Position numbers and translations under genes: made by a program
The notes under the pieces: model-generated
What the model was told of the DNA's origin: nothing
Database searches by the model: none
Seen by the model: the letters and a program-made list of their open reading frames with translations, nothing else
From: Acanthamoeba lenticulata
Taxonomy: Eukaryota > Discosea > Longamoebia > Acanthamoebidae
NCBI GenBank assembly: GCA_002179805.1
Contig: NAVB01000150.1
Location: 1 to 64,000 of the forward strand
Reading direction: 5' to 3'
DNA: 64,000 nucleotides
Shown: piece by piece, positions 10,591-21,339 of the stretch
Layout of the letters: each line of letters opens with the position of its first letter
How positions within the stretch are numbered: the stretch's first letter is position 1

Positions 10591-12046
10591 TTACAAGGGA
10601 CGCAGCCACCAGGCCCACAACACGGCGAGAGCGAGCATCAGGCCCATCCAGCCCCACATCTGAGACTGCTGCGCACTGGACTGAGCATCAACCGGCTTCT
10701 GTGTGGCGGCGGTCTCGCGCTCGGCAGCCGCGGCCGCTGCCGCCTCGTTCCTCTTCCTCTTCCGCTTGCGCTTCTTGCTCTCGGCCGACGTCTCCGCAGT
10801 CGCCGAGGCCGCGTCCGCCTTGGCCCCGCCAGCGCCATCGCCGTCGCCATCGACGGACGAGTCGTGTTCCCCGCGCGACTCGCGCTCGAGCTTCAAGATG
10901 GCCTGCGCGCCCGAATGGCCCTGCGCGGCGGCCTTGGTGAACCAGACCATCGCCTCGCCGTCGTCCTGCGGGACGCCCTGCCCGCTGGCGTAGGCCACGC
11001 CCAGGTTGAACTGGGACGAGGCGTTGCCCTGGAGCGCGGCCTTGCGCCACAGAGCCGCGGCCTTGGCGTGGTCCTGGGCGACGCCGCGGCCGGCAGCGTA
11101 CATGCTGCCCAGGTTGTTCTGGGCGCGGTCCAGGCCCGCCTCGCTGGCCTGCTCGTAGAGCGCCGCCGCCTCGCGCTCGTTGCGCGGGACCGCCTCGCCG
11201 CCGATCTCGAGCAGGCGGGCGAGCAGGTACTGCGCGTCGGTGTGGCCCTGTGCCGCGGCCTTGCGGTACCAGGCGGCCGCCTGGGCCCAGTCCGCCTCGA
11301 CGCCCTGGCCCTTCTGGTAGAGCACGCCCAGGTCGTACTGCGCCTCGCGCAGGCCCCGCGCGGCGGCCTTGGCGTACCAGGCGGCCGCCTCGGCGTCGTT
11401 TTGCTCGACGCCCTCGCCGACCTCGTACAGCTGGCCCAGCGTGTACTCGGCCTTGGCGTCGCCCTCGGCGGCCTCCCGGCGCAGGCGGGCGACGACCTCC
11501 TCGCCGGCCTGGCGCACGCCGTCGAGGTGGCGCTGGGCCTCGGGGTGGCCCTGCGCGGCGGCCCGGCTGAGCCACGTCAGGGCCTGCGCGTTGTCGCGCT
11601 CGACCCCGAGCCCGCCATAGTACATGCTCCCGAGGCTGTACTGTGCGTTGGCGTCGCCCAGCTCGGCGGCCTTGAGGAAGCACTCGACGGCCAGCTTGAA
11701 GTCCTGTGGCCGCCCTTGCTCGCCCGTGCAGTAGGTGCACCCGATCAAGAACTGCTCGTGCGCCTCCTTGGCCTTGCCGGTCAAGGGGGCCGGGGGCTGC
11801 TCGCCTTGTTCGGCGGTTTTGTAAGGCCTGCGAGATGCGGAACGGTAAACGGACTGGAAAAAGAACGAAGCCGGGGAGGGGGTAAGAAGGGGCGGTGACT
11901 CAACAAGGCGCGTACACAGCGGCGGCTTTGCTGGTCATCTTTTTTTGGTTCTTCTCTCCGGCTTTGCCACCAGGCGAAGCGCTGGTTTGCTTCGTTGCGC
12001 TTCCCTTTCCTCCCTTGCGCGCCCCTTTGGCCGCCTTCTTCTCCAT
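10591..12046 (-). CDS. Sel1-like repeat protein with C-terminal membrane anchor
   Basis: Two exons (11918-12046 and 10591-11853) sum to 1392 nt, 463 residues. A basic Lys-rich N-terminus (MEKKAAKGARKGGKG) precedes about eight Sel1/TPR-like repeats of roughly 36 residues with the signature AxxLGxxYxxGxGVxxD and AAxWYxKAAxQGHxxAQ. After a charged linker with a KKRKRKRKR run, the protein ends in one hydrophobic helix (WMGLMLALAVLWAWWL), consistent with a tail-anchored protein. Sel1 proteins act as adaptors, for example in ER-associated degradation; a specific partner cannot be read from the sequence. The repeat core lacks an internal ATG near its start, and the upstream exon supplies one with good splice signals. 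Confidence 0.8.
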
Positions 12047-12138
12047 CTTTCGTGTGACTTTTTCTTTGTTGTTGATTCGTGACAGGGGACACAGACGTGT
12101 CCGTTCTTTTTTATTGGTCGACATCAATTCCACGCGGA

Positions 12139-12405
12139 TCACGACATGCAGTCTTTGCTCTTCTTCTTCCTGTCGGTGGCCTCGTCTGGTCGCCCAAATA
12201 AGCGCAGGGCGCATGTCGCGGCGATGTAGCGGGCCAGGAGGTCGATATTGTAACCTGTTGCCGCACTCACCTCCACGTACTCCCGCTTGGCCATGACGGA
12301 GAACATGTGCCGTGCGTGCAAGGAGATGAAGGGCATTACAACCATTGTCTTTTCGTCGACAAGTAATGGAAAGAAAATGAAGTATTTACCAAAGCGGTGT
12401 AGCAC
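12139..12405 (-). pseudogene. Orphan 3' fragment resembling a Rab/Ras-type GTPase
   Basis: The frame contains EYVEVSAATGYNIDLLARYI, which resembles the G5 box (SAxTG) and the following helix of Rab-type GTPases. It ends with a basic tail KKKSKDCMS and a stop at 12139. A Cys lies three residues from the end, not at the position of a CaaX box. No G1-G4 motifs are present upstream; the villin-headpiece gene begins directly there. It may be a leftover fragment, or an alternative 3' exon of another gene. The similarity is short, so the assignment is weak. Confidence 0.35.
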
Positions 12406-12412
12406 CCATCCA

Positions 12413-13074
12413 TCACCACAGCTTGGTGGAGCGCTTTAACTGTTCCTGCCGCCAGGGAGCCAACTTGGCAAAGGAATCACGATCCATCTTGAGAACTTGC
12501 GCAAACTCAGCGTCCGACAGATGGTCCTTTGGGGCAAGAGGACAACAATCAGCACAAATTTCTGATGAGCACTTCCTTCCAGTTGTGCGCAGGGCAGCAG
12601 TACCTCGAGTTTTGCCGAACGCAGCTCAGGAGGTCGGCGAGTGGTAAGCAAGGAGTAGGGGTACACCTTCTTGCCCAGCGAATTGACGCTGGCCGGCGCG
12701 TTGCTGATGGGAGAGGCCACGGGACCCTCGGCTCTGGCATGGTCGCGTTGTGGGGCGTGCTGACTCCTGCTCCTTTGCTGCTCGTCCTCGGCCCTCTTCT
12801 TCTCTACCTCCATTTGGCGACTTACAAGAGAACTGCTGCGTCGCCCCATCTGGTCTTGTCGACGCTTCTCCGTCAACAGCTTTTCTTCTGCCAGTATCTC
12901 TGCTTCAAGAGACACTACCTTCCCCTCAAGTTCGTCGATCTTCTCTTTGACAGGGCTCATCTCCATTATTTGGACCTGCAGTGCTTGGATCTCTCTTTCC
13001 AGTCTCGCAATGTGTCTTTCATCTTCTTCTATCTGCTTCTGCAGCGCCTGTAGCGTTCTCCTGTTGTCATCCAT
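12413..13074 (-). CDS. Coiled-coil protein with C-terminal villin headpiece
   Basis: Exons 12604-13074 and 12413-12526 give 585 nt, 194 residues. Residues 1-75 form a heptad-rich coiled coil (LQKQIEEDERHIARLEREI). A Ser/basic linker follows. The C-terminus reads YPYSLLTTRRPPELRSAKLE, then HLSDAEFAQVLKMDRDSFA, then LAPWRQEQLKRSTKLW. This matches the villin headpiece fold (YPY, LSDxEF, F, PxWKQxxLKK), an F-actin binding module. No gelsolin repeats are present, so this is a minimal dimer-plus-headpiece protein that could crosslink actin. The headpiece only appears after removing a 77-bp intron (12527-12603). Confidence 0.8.
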
Positions 13075-13251
13075 CCTTGGTGGACCGAGTCAACCGTTTG
13101 TGCCGCACCTGGGTCCCCTTCCCCTACAGCGGCCTGCAGTGTAACTTGATGCTCACTTGAATTTAGGTTGTAACCAAAAATGACATGAAGTTACCTGGTA
13201 ACTAAATTATTTATGATTTTAATTATTTATTATTCATTGTTTTGTGGTTGA

Positions 13252-15631
13252 TCAATCACGCGCGGCCCACTCCAGGAGGACCTGCACAAACTCTTCCTTC
13301 TGAAAGGGCTTGCGGAGGAAGTCGTTCATGCCGCACTGCATGCACTGGCGCTGGATTTCGCGCGTGGTCGAGGCGGTGAGCGCGATGATGGGGATGCCCT
13401 GTGCCTTCAGGCCCAGCTTTGGTCGCGCCCACCTCTCGGCGGCCAACAGCTGCTGGCGCGTCCCGCCGCTCTCTTCGTCGTCGTCATTGTCGTCGTCCTC
13501 GCAGCTGTCCAGTTCGTCCGTCTTCTGTTTGCCGTTCTCGAGGTCGCTGTCGTGAAGGGCAGAGAACACAGCCGAGTGTGGGTGGACATGTCTCTGTCGG
13601 CGCGGCGTGTACGGGATCAAGCCCGAGGCCTCCAGCGTGCGGATCGTGCGTGTGGCCTCGAAGCCATCTATGTTGGGCATGTGGCAGTCCATCAGAATGG
13701 CGTCAAATTTCTCCGCCTGCACGATCGCCAAGCACTCCTCGCCGTCGCTGGCCACCTGCCAGACCCAGATGTATATTAGGCGCAGAGTCACACATTTCGT
13801 CCGTCAGAAACGCAGCCCTCTACGATCGTAGAGGAGGACCAAGTCCGCTTGGGGGGGCCTTGATAGGTGCTGACCTTGACGTTCAAACCGAGCTTGGTGA
13901 GCAGCTTGACGCCCACCTTTTGGCTGATTCGATTGTCCTCAACGAGGAGAACCTTGGTGCCCGCCAGGACGCGCACTGGGGCGTCGGGGTCCTTCTCGAT
14001 CTTGCCGCTGTCCTCAAAGTCGCGCTCACGGGCCGACCGCGGGATCCGAAGGCGGCACGTGAACGTGGTGCCCTCGCCCGGGACGCTCGTGTAGGAGATG
14101 TGTCCGTCCATGGCCTCGCACAGGCCCTTGCAGATGGCCAGGCCGAGGCCGCTGCCGCCAAACTTGCGGCGGATGTCGGGCGTGCTCTGCGAGTAGACCT
14201 TGAAGAGGCTCTCGCGGTACGACTCGTCGATGCCGATGCCCGTGTCGCGCACCTCGATCCGGACCACGTCGGGCTCCTCTACCTCGGTGAGCACCGACAG
14301 GGACACGTGCCCGCACTCGGGGGTAAATTTGATGGCGTTGCTCAGCAAGTTGTAGAGCACCTGCCGGAAACGCAGCGGGTCTCCGATGCGCATGTCGTGG
14401 TCGATGAGTTGGTGCATGTCGAGCAGGATGTCCTTCTGGTGGCTGAGCACGGCCAGCAGGTTGACCACCTTGCTCGCCTCCTTGCGCAGTGAGAAGGGAA
14501 TCGCCTCGATCACGACCTGGCGGGCTTTGACGCTCTCGTAATCCAGGATATCGTTGACCAGTGACAGCAAGTGGTCCGACGAGTCTGCGCTCGCCCAAGA
14601 AGGTGGTGAAGATGATGATGAGCACCTTGACAAGGACACGAAGCTCTTTCATGGTGGTGTGATCGGTTGCGGTACCAGAGATGATCTGCACAGCCTCCCG
14701 ACTCTTGACATCCATTTGTGTGGATTCAAGCAAGTCCTTGGCCTGGAAGTAGTGAGGGTGAGCGTTGCCCGTGATGACGAGAGGAGTTGGCAGGAGCGCA
14801 CCATCGATATAATAGCGTGCATTGGTGTGCGCAGCTCTGGACGCAAAAATAAAATGAAATAAAAAAGTAGAGCAACAGCATTAATCAAACGTGATTGAGA
14901 TGGAAAGAGAGGCAGGGATGTGCTGCACCGTGAGTCATGTTGGCCAAGAATTGGGCTTTGGCCAGAGTGGATTGCTGCAGGCGCTCGTTGACAAGATGGA
15001 GGCTGGCAAGAGCAACACGTCGCGCATCCTCGTAGGCAAAGCACACGGAACTCACGGTAAGGAGGAACGACACGGTGTTCAGACCGCGTCCGGCCGTTGA
15101 GAGGTGGAAAGAAACACTCGACAAATCCTCACTCTCATAGAAGAGGCTTGTGTCGAAGAAGATGTGAAAGAGATAGATGAGAATGGCCTGCGGGATGATC
15201 ACCAGAGTCGCGATGAAGCCGGCCTGCTGTCCCACGACGAATAGAAGGTAGAGCGGCAAGACAACAAGCCACTTGGTGACGTCGGCGTTTGGATTCGAGT
15301 AGGCGAGGCTGAGGAAGGTTATCACTAAGTCCAGCTGCGTTGCAAACAAGATCGCCGTCCGCTTCAGCTCTCGGGGCCTCGCTCGGAAATACCAAAAGAG
15401 AGAGAAAGAGCAGAAGGTGTTGACCGCGCTCCCAAGCCCGAGGGGCGACAAGACGTGCTGATCCCATAGCACAACGAGAAGCAAGTAGAGTGTGCAGATG
15501 GCGCCAAAAGTGAGGAGAGCGCCGGAGAGTAGCCGCCCCCTTCGGGCCTCGTCGTCCGCGAGCAGCACTGCATCCTGGAGCAAAGCGAGGGCGTCTTTCG
15601 TCGGCACGGGGGCAGCACTCTTGGCGGACAT
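13252..15631 (-). CDS. Hybrid sensor histidine kinase with response-regulator domain
   Basis: Five exons (14929-15631, 14802-14836, 14676-14742, 13875-14584, 13252-13755) sum to 2019 nt, 672 residues. The N-terminal part has about six hydrophobic helices (for example LLSGALLTFGAICTLYLLL and LVIIPQAILIYLFHIFF). The phosphoacceptor box is MTHELRTPMHAI, split by an intron right after the His codon. HATPase motifs follow: N box LLSNAIKFT, G1 DTGIGID, G2 GGSGLGLAI. A receiver domain begins LLVEDNRIS, with the phospho-Asp in AILMDCHMPNIDG and the Lys in LRKPF; it carries a long acidic insertion. It probably feeds a phosphorelay from the membrane, as in Dictyostelium. The ligand is unknown; no PAS or CHASE domain is visible. 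Confidence 0.9.
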
Positions 15632-16562
15632 GGCGACCACAGCGTAATGGCGCAGGAAAGAGAGCCGGCAATGAATGAACCTTTGAGGCAGGAGTCCAGT
15701 TGTCCTGCGCCATCCTTGGCTTAGCAACGCAGGATCAGCGTCACGAGGCGCACGTTACAGCTAGCAAGGAGGGCGACATAAGGTCCGCTCGTGGAGTTAA
15801 ATGGCGGAAAGGCCGTGTGCTCCACGCAGAACGACCAGCCCGGGCAGGGCGGAACCAAGCTTCAACACGTTGTAAGCTTTAAGCAGGGGCTCCAACTCAC
15901 CTTTAATGCACCATGCGCAGGACCTGCCACGGAGATTGATAGCAACCGTTGATGACCTTTACGACAGATGATTCAGCCAAGTACTAATCCTTTCCATTCT
16001 CCGACGGAGATGCTCATGCTTCTTCGCCGTCGGAGAACGCTTTTTGTTTTTAACTTTTTCTATTATGAATTCTTGGCCTGTAGGCAAGACCCACGCTAGT
16101 GAAACAGACGGCAGATAGGTGCCTGCTCCGTTGAGGGTGGTTCCTACCCTTTGCTCTTGGCAAAAGGGAACGGGAGCGCAGAAGAGAGAAAAACCGCTGC
16201 GTCCAGATAGAATGCCAGTAAATTGTTCAACTTGCCAAAATCGTGATTCAGACATTTTATAAAATGGTTTCGTGCCTGCCCTTATGGGATGTTTTTTGTC
16301 GATTTTTACCTTTATTTTCCTTGGTCATCTTCCTTTCTCCCGGGATCCCTGGTATTGTTGGTAATTCCACTTTCTCTTCCCACCCAAACAGCGCCCCCAA
16401 GCGGTGAACTTGAACCTGACCTGTTTGGTCCAGGGTAGTACCACTCACGTGAATGTACGCCCTCAAGGCCATCTTCCGCCCACGCAAGACACAGACTACA
16501 GGAGTACTTTCCTCCCTGTCCGCCTTGTGATTTTGGATGTGAATTTTGTTGTCTGTTGGTTG
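15632..16562. other. Intergenic region between histidine kinase and F-box/SPRY gene
   Basis: About 930 bases between two divergent genes. No convincing coding exon or tRNA is seen. A short minus-strand frame (15959-16255, 98 residues) has no recognisable domain. The region contains the perfect inverted repeat reported at 15997-16037 and probably both promoters. Confidence 0.4.
15997..16037. repeat. Perfect 11-bp inverted repeat (hairpin)
   Basis: TTCTCCGACGG at 15997-16007 is the exact reverse complement of CCGTCGGAGAA at 16027-16037, with a 19-base loop. It lies in the noncoding interval between two divergent genes. It could be a protein-binding palindrome or an RNA hairpin. Confidence 0.7.
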
Positions 16563-18184
16563 ATGATTGCGCTTTTGACACCATATCACCTCTTGGCAAA
16601 ACAAAAGAGCGAGGCGAAGTCGTGGGTGCGGGTGGAACAGGATGCCGAATGCTGGATTCTGCAACGGCTGCCACCCGAGCTACTCGACCTCATCTTCCAC
16701 TTTTTGCTCACCGGCCCGGCCACTGAGCAGGTGCGCGACGTGTCCGCCTGGTGCCTCACCTGCGCGGCCTTTCGCGACCTGTGCGACGACGAGACGCGCT
16801 GCCGCCTGCGCTGCCTGACCGCCTATCCGGCGCTCTTCACGCTCGCGCTGGCGCCCGTCTATGGCGGCCCGCCCGGCGAGCCCGCCAGCACCTTGACCAC
16901 CTCAACGACCTCGTCTTCCACCACTTCGCCGTCATCATCTTCATCATCCTCTTCCTTATCGTCGTCGCTGCTGCGACGACGCTCCTCTCGAGCGCCGCCG
17001 CGGCTGACGTGGCGCCAGCGTGTCGAGCTGCTGGCCTACCTGCCGGAGCGCGTCGTCCTGTGCGAGAGCGACCGCCAGGCGCTGGGCCTCGCCAAGCTGG
17101 CCCACGGGGCCGGCGGCGGTGGTGTCGTCGGCAGCGGCGCGGCCAACGCGCTCCTCAAGCGCATCTTCCGGCGCGAGGAGGACGACCTCGACCAGGTCGT
17201 CGACAGCGTCGACGCCAAGTCCGGCCGCCACCACACCAACCAGAGCGGCCAAGTCAACAACCTGCACGCCGACCAGCCCTTCCTCACCACGCACGAGCTC
17301 GCGCTCTCGAGCGTCTTTGACGCCTCCGCCGCCACCGATGGAAGCGACGGCCACTACAACTACAACGGTGAAGGCGATGATGATGATGATGAGGATGATG
17401 ATGAAGACGATAGCGTCGAGGAGGCTTGGTGCGTGGGCGCGGCCGCGGGCGAGCGGCGGCGCCAGCGGCGGGCGCAGTTTCTCGAGGCCTTTCTGTACAG
17501 GGGCGTCGATTACTTTGAGATGACGGTGGTCAACAACCTCGTCTGCTGGAACCGGGCCGTGGCCATCGCCCTCGCGCAGTACTTTGACAGCATGACCTTC
17601 CTCGGCTGGACCGCCGACACCATCGCGTATCACTCGGACGACGGCACCATCCGCGGCGGCGGCGTACTCCTCCTCCTCCTCTTTCCCCATTCCCCGTCGA
17701 CGACGATGAAAACGTAGGTCGGCTCACATGACATGAGGTGCAGGACAAGGTGCATCGGTTCGAGATCTTCAGCACGGGCGCGGTGGTCGGCTGCGGCATC
17801 GACTGGGACGCCGAGGAGGTGTTCTTTGTGCTGAATCGCGCCGCGCACGACTCGTCGGAGTGCACGGAGGTCCACGTCCAACGACGGGCCCTGGCGCGCA
17901 AGCCCTGGTTCCCTGCCATCGGTTCGCGAAGCTTCTTCTCTCTCTCTCTCTCTCCCCCCCCCCCACCTGCTTGCTTGCTTGCTACAGCTGATCGTCGTCG
18001 TCATTGTCGTGGCTTCCTCCTCGCAGGATCGATGAGCAAGGACGACGCGCTGCAGGTGAACTTGGGCCAAGAGCCCTTCGTGTTCGACCTCAAGACCTTC
18101 ATCCTCAAGAAGCGGGCGGGCGACTTGGCCGGCCTCGCTCGGGATCGCATCCGGGTCCATTGCGCCCCAATCCCCTCTGTCTAA
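16563..18184 (+). CDS. F-box-like and SPRY domain protein
   Basis: Exons 16563-17663, 17744-17921 and 18027-18184 sum to 1437 nt, 478 residues. The F-box-like motif is LQRLPPELLDLIFHFLL near residues 36-52. A serine run and an acidic run interrupt the middle. The second half is SPRY: YFEMTVVNNL, VAIALAQ, TIAYHSDDGTIRGG, GAVVGCGIDWDAEEVFF and FPAIGSMSK follow the usual order. The ATG at 16563 is the nearest in-frame start before the F-box; the frame stays open upstream, so an earlier exon cannot be excluded. It resembles the F-box/SPRY gene at 1682-2936 in domain order, but the sequences are not close duplicates. Confidence 0.75.
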
Positions 18185-18374
18185 AATCAACATGTGTTGT
18201 TCTTCTTCGCCCGCACGGTCGTCATGACAGGACAAGCTTGGTTGGTTGGTTGTTGTTGTGTTTTTCTTTTTGAGACAAAAAGCTAAGTACAGGCGTAAGG
18301 GAGCAAGAGGGAGGGGAGGAGGATAAAAGCAACGAAGAGGGGAGGGCCAAGGTGGTCCACCCCGACAAAGCTCC

Positions 18375-21339
18375 TCAGGCGAAAAGGCCGGCGCAGTCCG
18401 TGTCGAGGAAGCGCTGGACCTCCTTGTCCACGAGCGATGGGCCCAGCGCGTCGGGGCTCCGCCAGAGCTGTGGCCTCCTCAGCCGCATCTCCTCCAGCTT
18501 GGGGAGCGAAAAGAACGGGTGATTGAGCGCCTCCTCCGCCGAGATTCTGGATTTGTGGTGACGACGATGACGCCATCAGTGCGGACGCCCACTTACTGCG
18601 TAGCATCACCAACAGCAACAGGAATCCAAAAGGTACGGTACCGTTGGGCGGGATCAAATGTGAGCATCTTGGAGAGGAGCTCCAGCACATGCTCGCGGGT
18701 ATCGTCGTCCATCAGCTCGACAGAGCCGACGTCATGCAAGTCGATCAGGTCCTCGCCGGCCTCAGCCTCGTCCTCTTCCTCCTCCGCCCGGATCTCGCGC
18801 CGTCTCGTCGACTGTTTTCGGCCGCTGCCACCACCACCACCACTGGCCCTTCGGCGCCGGCGCGCGGCGGCGGCCCGTCGCCTGAGGTCTTCGAAGCGCT
18901 GGTGGAGGGAGCGAGTCGGGTCGGCCTTGATGGCCTCGTGCTTGGTCAGCATGGGGAACCGCGCGAGCATGTCGCCCAGCGTCTCTCGGCAGTCCGTGTA
19001 GGAGAGCATCGTCACCAGGATGTCGTCGTGGTCCGTCGCCCGTCCGACAAACAGGGGCTCCCTACAGTGCCCACACGTTAAAACAACGAGGCCTCATAAC
19101 AAGAAGAAGAAGATGATGAAGGAGAAGAACGAGGACGCACTTGAAGAGGATCTGGGCCATGATGCAGCCGCAGCTCCAGACGTCGGCCGCCTTCCAGTCC
19201 TCGTCGTCCAGGGACTTCTGGAGGTGCGGCGCCGTGAGGATGACCTCTGGCGCCCGGTAGCACAGGTAGGCCGATGGGGGCAGGATGTCTGTTTTTATGA
19301 TTGTTGGCGGAGGAGATCATCATGTTAGCCATCACGAGTCGAGCCAAGAGACTGCCACGCGAGATGACGGATATCCGCGAGGGCGTACCAAAGGGCTTGC
19401 TCCGTAGATTGCGGGCCTTGCCCAGGGAGGTCAGCCAGATCCGCGCCTTCCCGTCGTGGCTGATCATGATCGACCGTGGCTGGATGTCCCTGTTCGTTGT
19501 GCGCGTTGGCGTTTTTGAGTTTGATTCATTCACACACAACAACAACAACAAAAACAGTTCAACTTACCGATGGACGATGTTGGCCGAGTGGAGGTAGGAG
19601 ATTGTGAGCAGGAGCTGGTGCATGACCCATCGCAGCTGCACATGGCACGTGACGTTTGTCAGGACGTTTGAAGAATGTGCGGAATGCAGGAATAGAGCAA
19701 TGTGGGTGTGTACCTGGTCGATGTTGAGGGTGAGCCGCTCGAGGGCGTGGTCCAAGTCGTACTCGAAGAAGGGCAGCACCATGTAGACCTGGTTTGTGTT
19801 CTCGTCCCGCACCATGCCTTGGAAGAAAAGGAGAAAAAATGAGATACAATTATTATAACCAAAACAAAAAATAAAATGAAGAAAAATGTACCCTTGAGCT
19901 TGAGGAGGTTGGAGTGGGCCAAGTGGTAGTGGTACATCGCCTCGCGAAAGACCAACAAATCGGAGCTACGACTCTGCCCGCCGTAGGGCAGAAGCTTGAG
20001 GGCGACAACGTCGCCCTTCTCCTTCTCCACGGCCCGGAAGACGGGCGAGTCTCGCCGCGCGCCTCGGCGCTCCATCAACCTGTACTCTGTGCGCACAATT
20101 GTTCCCCGCTCGCGTAAGTCAACACCGCCTGTGGCCAAGCGCAGCCCCGCCCTCTGTGTTGGAATCTCGTCGTACTGTGGAAAGAGTGGACGAGCTTGCC
20201 CTTGGGGGTCGACGCGCCCCAGATCCACGAGAGGCCCCACGAGACGCTGGGGACGGGCAGGGGCACCGAGGGGAGGAAGTCCCACATGGACCACTTGGCC
20301 AGCTGCTCCTGCGTCTTGCGGGCCTCCTCCTGGAGGAGCTGCTGTTGGCGGAGAACGCGCTGGAGCTCGCCCTCAGTTTGGTTCTGTTTGCGATTGAGGG
20401 CGTCGATGTGGGCCCGGTTCTCCTGTTCGCGGCGGCGCATGAGGGCCTCACGCTCTCGCTGGAGCTGCTGCTCCTGGGCGCTGCGCTCGCGGGTGTCGGC
20501 CTCGAGGCGTTGGCGCTCGCGCTCGGCCGCCAGGCGATGTTCTTCGCGTTCGCGCTGGAGGCGGACCTGTTGCTGGCGCATTTCCTCTATAGCGCGCTCG
20601 TGCTGCTTCTGGAGCTCGGCGAGTCGCGCGGTCTCGGCCGCCAGGCGCTGGTTCTCGGCCTCAAGCTGCGCCCGGGCCTGCTCGGCCTCCTCGCGCTGGC
20701 GCGCTTCGCGCTGGATGCGCTCGCTGAGCTCCTTACGGCGGCGGCGCTCCTCCTCGGCCCGCCGTCGCTCCTCTTCAGCCCGCTGGCGCTCTTCCTCGGC
20801 CCGCCGACTCTCCTCAAGCGCACGTTGTCGAGCCTCTTCGATCTGCTGGCGCTCTTCCTCAATACGGTTCTGTTCCTCGAGGCGGTCCTCCTCCTCTTCG
20901 GCAAGCTTCTCACGAGCCTCGATGTCCCTCAGGTGTTTCTCAATAGCCTCTCGAAGCTTCCAGTTGGGTACAACGTCGGTCCCCTTGTTAAATCGCGTGT
21001 TGCAGCTCGGACACAACGCGTCGCCAGGCTGTTCTCCCACCTGCCCACACATGAAGTGGATTGATGAATTTGAGGCCAAATTTGGCTTGAAAGGAATATG
21101 ATGAGGGGTTTCATCCGCCTATCACGTACTTCTCGCAAGTCATCCACGGTTTGTTTGCTCAAGGAATGCCCGCATTGTTTCAACAGCACAGCATCTTCCT
21201 GATGATTATATCAGGGGTAGCGTTTGGTCGAAATCAGTACTGCTCATGCGAGAGGCATCAGCAAGCAAGCAGCACGAAGTCAACTTACCATTATGGTGAA
21301 GGTAACTGGATCTTCAAAGATGTCTTGGCCCTCTTCCAT
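18375..21339 (-). CDS. U-box, coiled-coil and MAPK-like pseudokinase protein
   Basis: Exons 21289-21339, 21130-21198 and one starting at 21040 assemble a complete U-box: DIFEDPVTFTIM, LLKQCGHSLSKQTVDDL, ALCPSCNTRF, VVPNWKLREAIEKHL. About 200 residues of Arg/Glu-rich coiled coil follow. After an intron near 20170 a protein-kinase fold begins: VALKLLPYGG (ATP Lys), PFFEYDLDHAL, SYLHSANIVHRD, YRAPEVIL, ADVWSCGCIMAQIL, LLSKMLTFDPAQRY, in CMGC/MAPK order, over six or more exons. The catalytic loop reads HRDIQPRS instead of HRDLKPxN. DFG is replaced (LTSLGKAR), and the glycine loop is degenerate, so catalysis is unlikely. The exon joining coiled coil and kinase is inferred; two separate genes remain possible. 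Confidence 0.75.

Noticed and set aside
10561..11898. Plus-strand 445-residue frame opposite the Sel1-repeat gene
   Set aside because: Same effect of high GC third positions; it is a low-complexity Leu/Ala/Arg/Gly translation, whereas the minus strand has clear Sel1 repeats.
15959..16255. 98-residue minus-strand frame
   Set aside because: It contains the inverted repeat and has no similarity I can recognise; no splice or start context supports it.
16257..16674. 135-residue minus-strand frame upstream of the F-box/SPRY gene
   Set aside because: It overlaps the 5' part of a supported plus-strand gene and has no domain features.
20099..21064. Plus-strand 321-residue Leu-rich frame that looks like a membrane protein
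   Set aside because: It is the antisense of the Arg/Glu coiled coil of the U-box gene; CTC/CTG codons arise from GAG/CAG.
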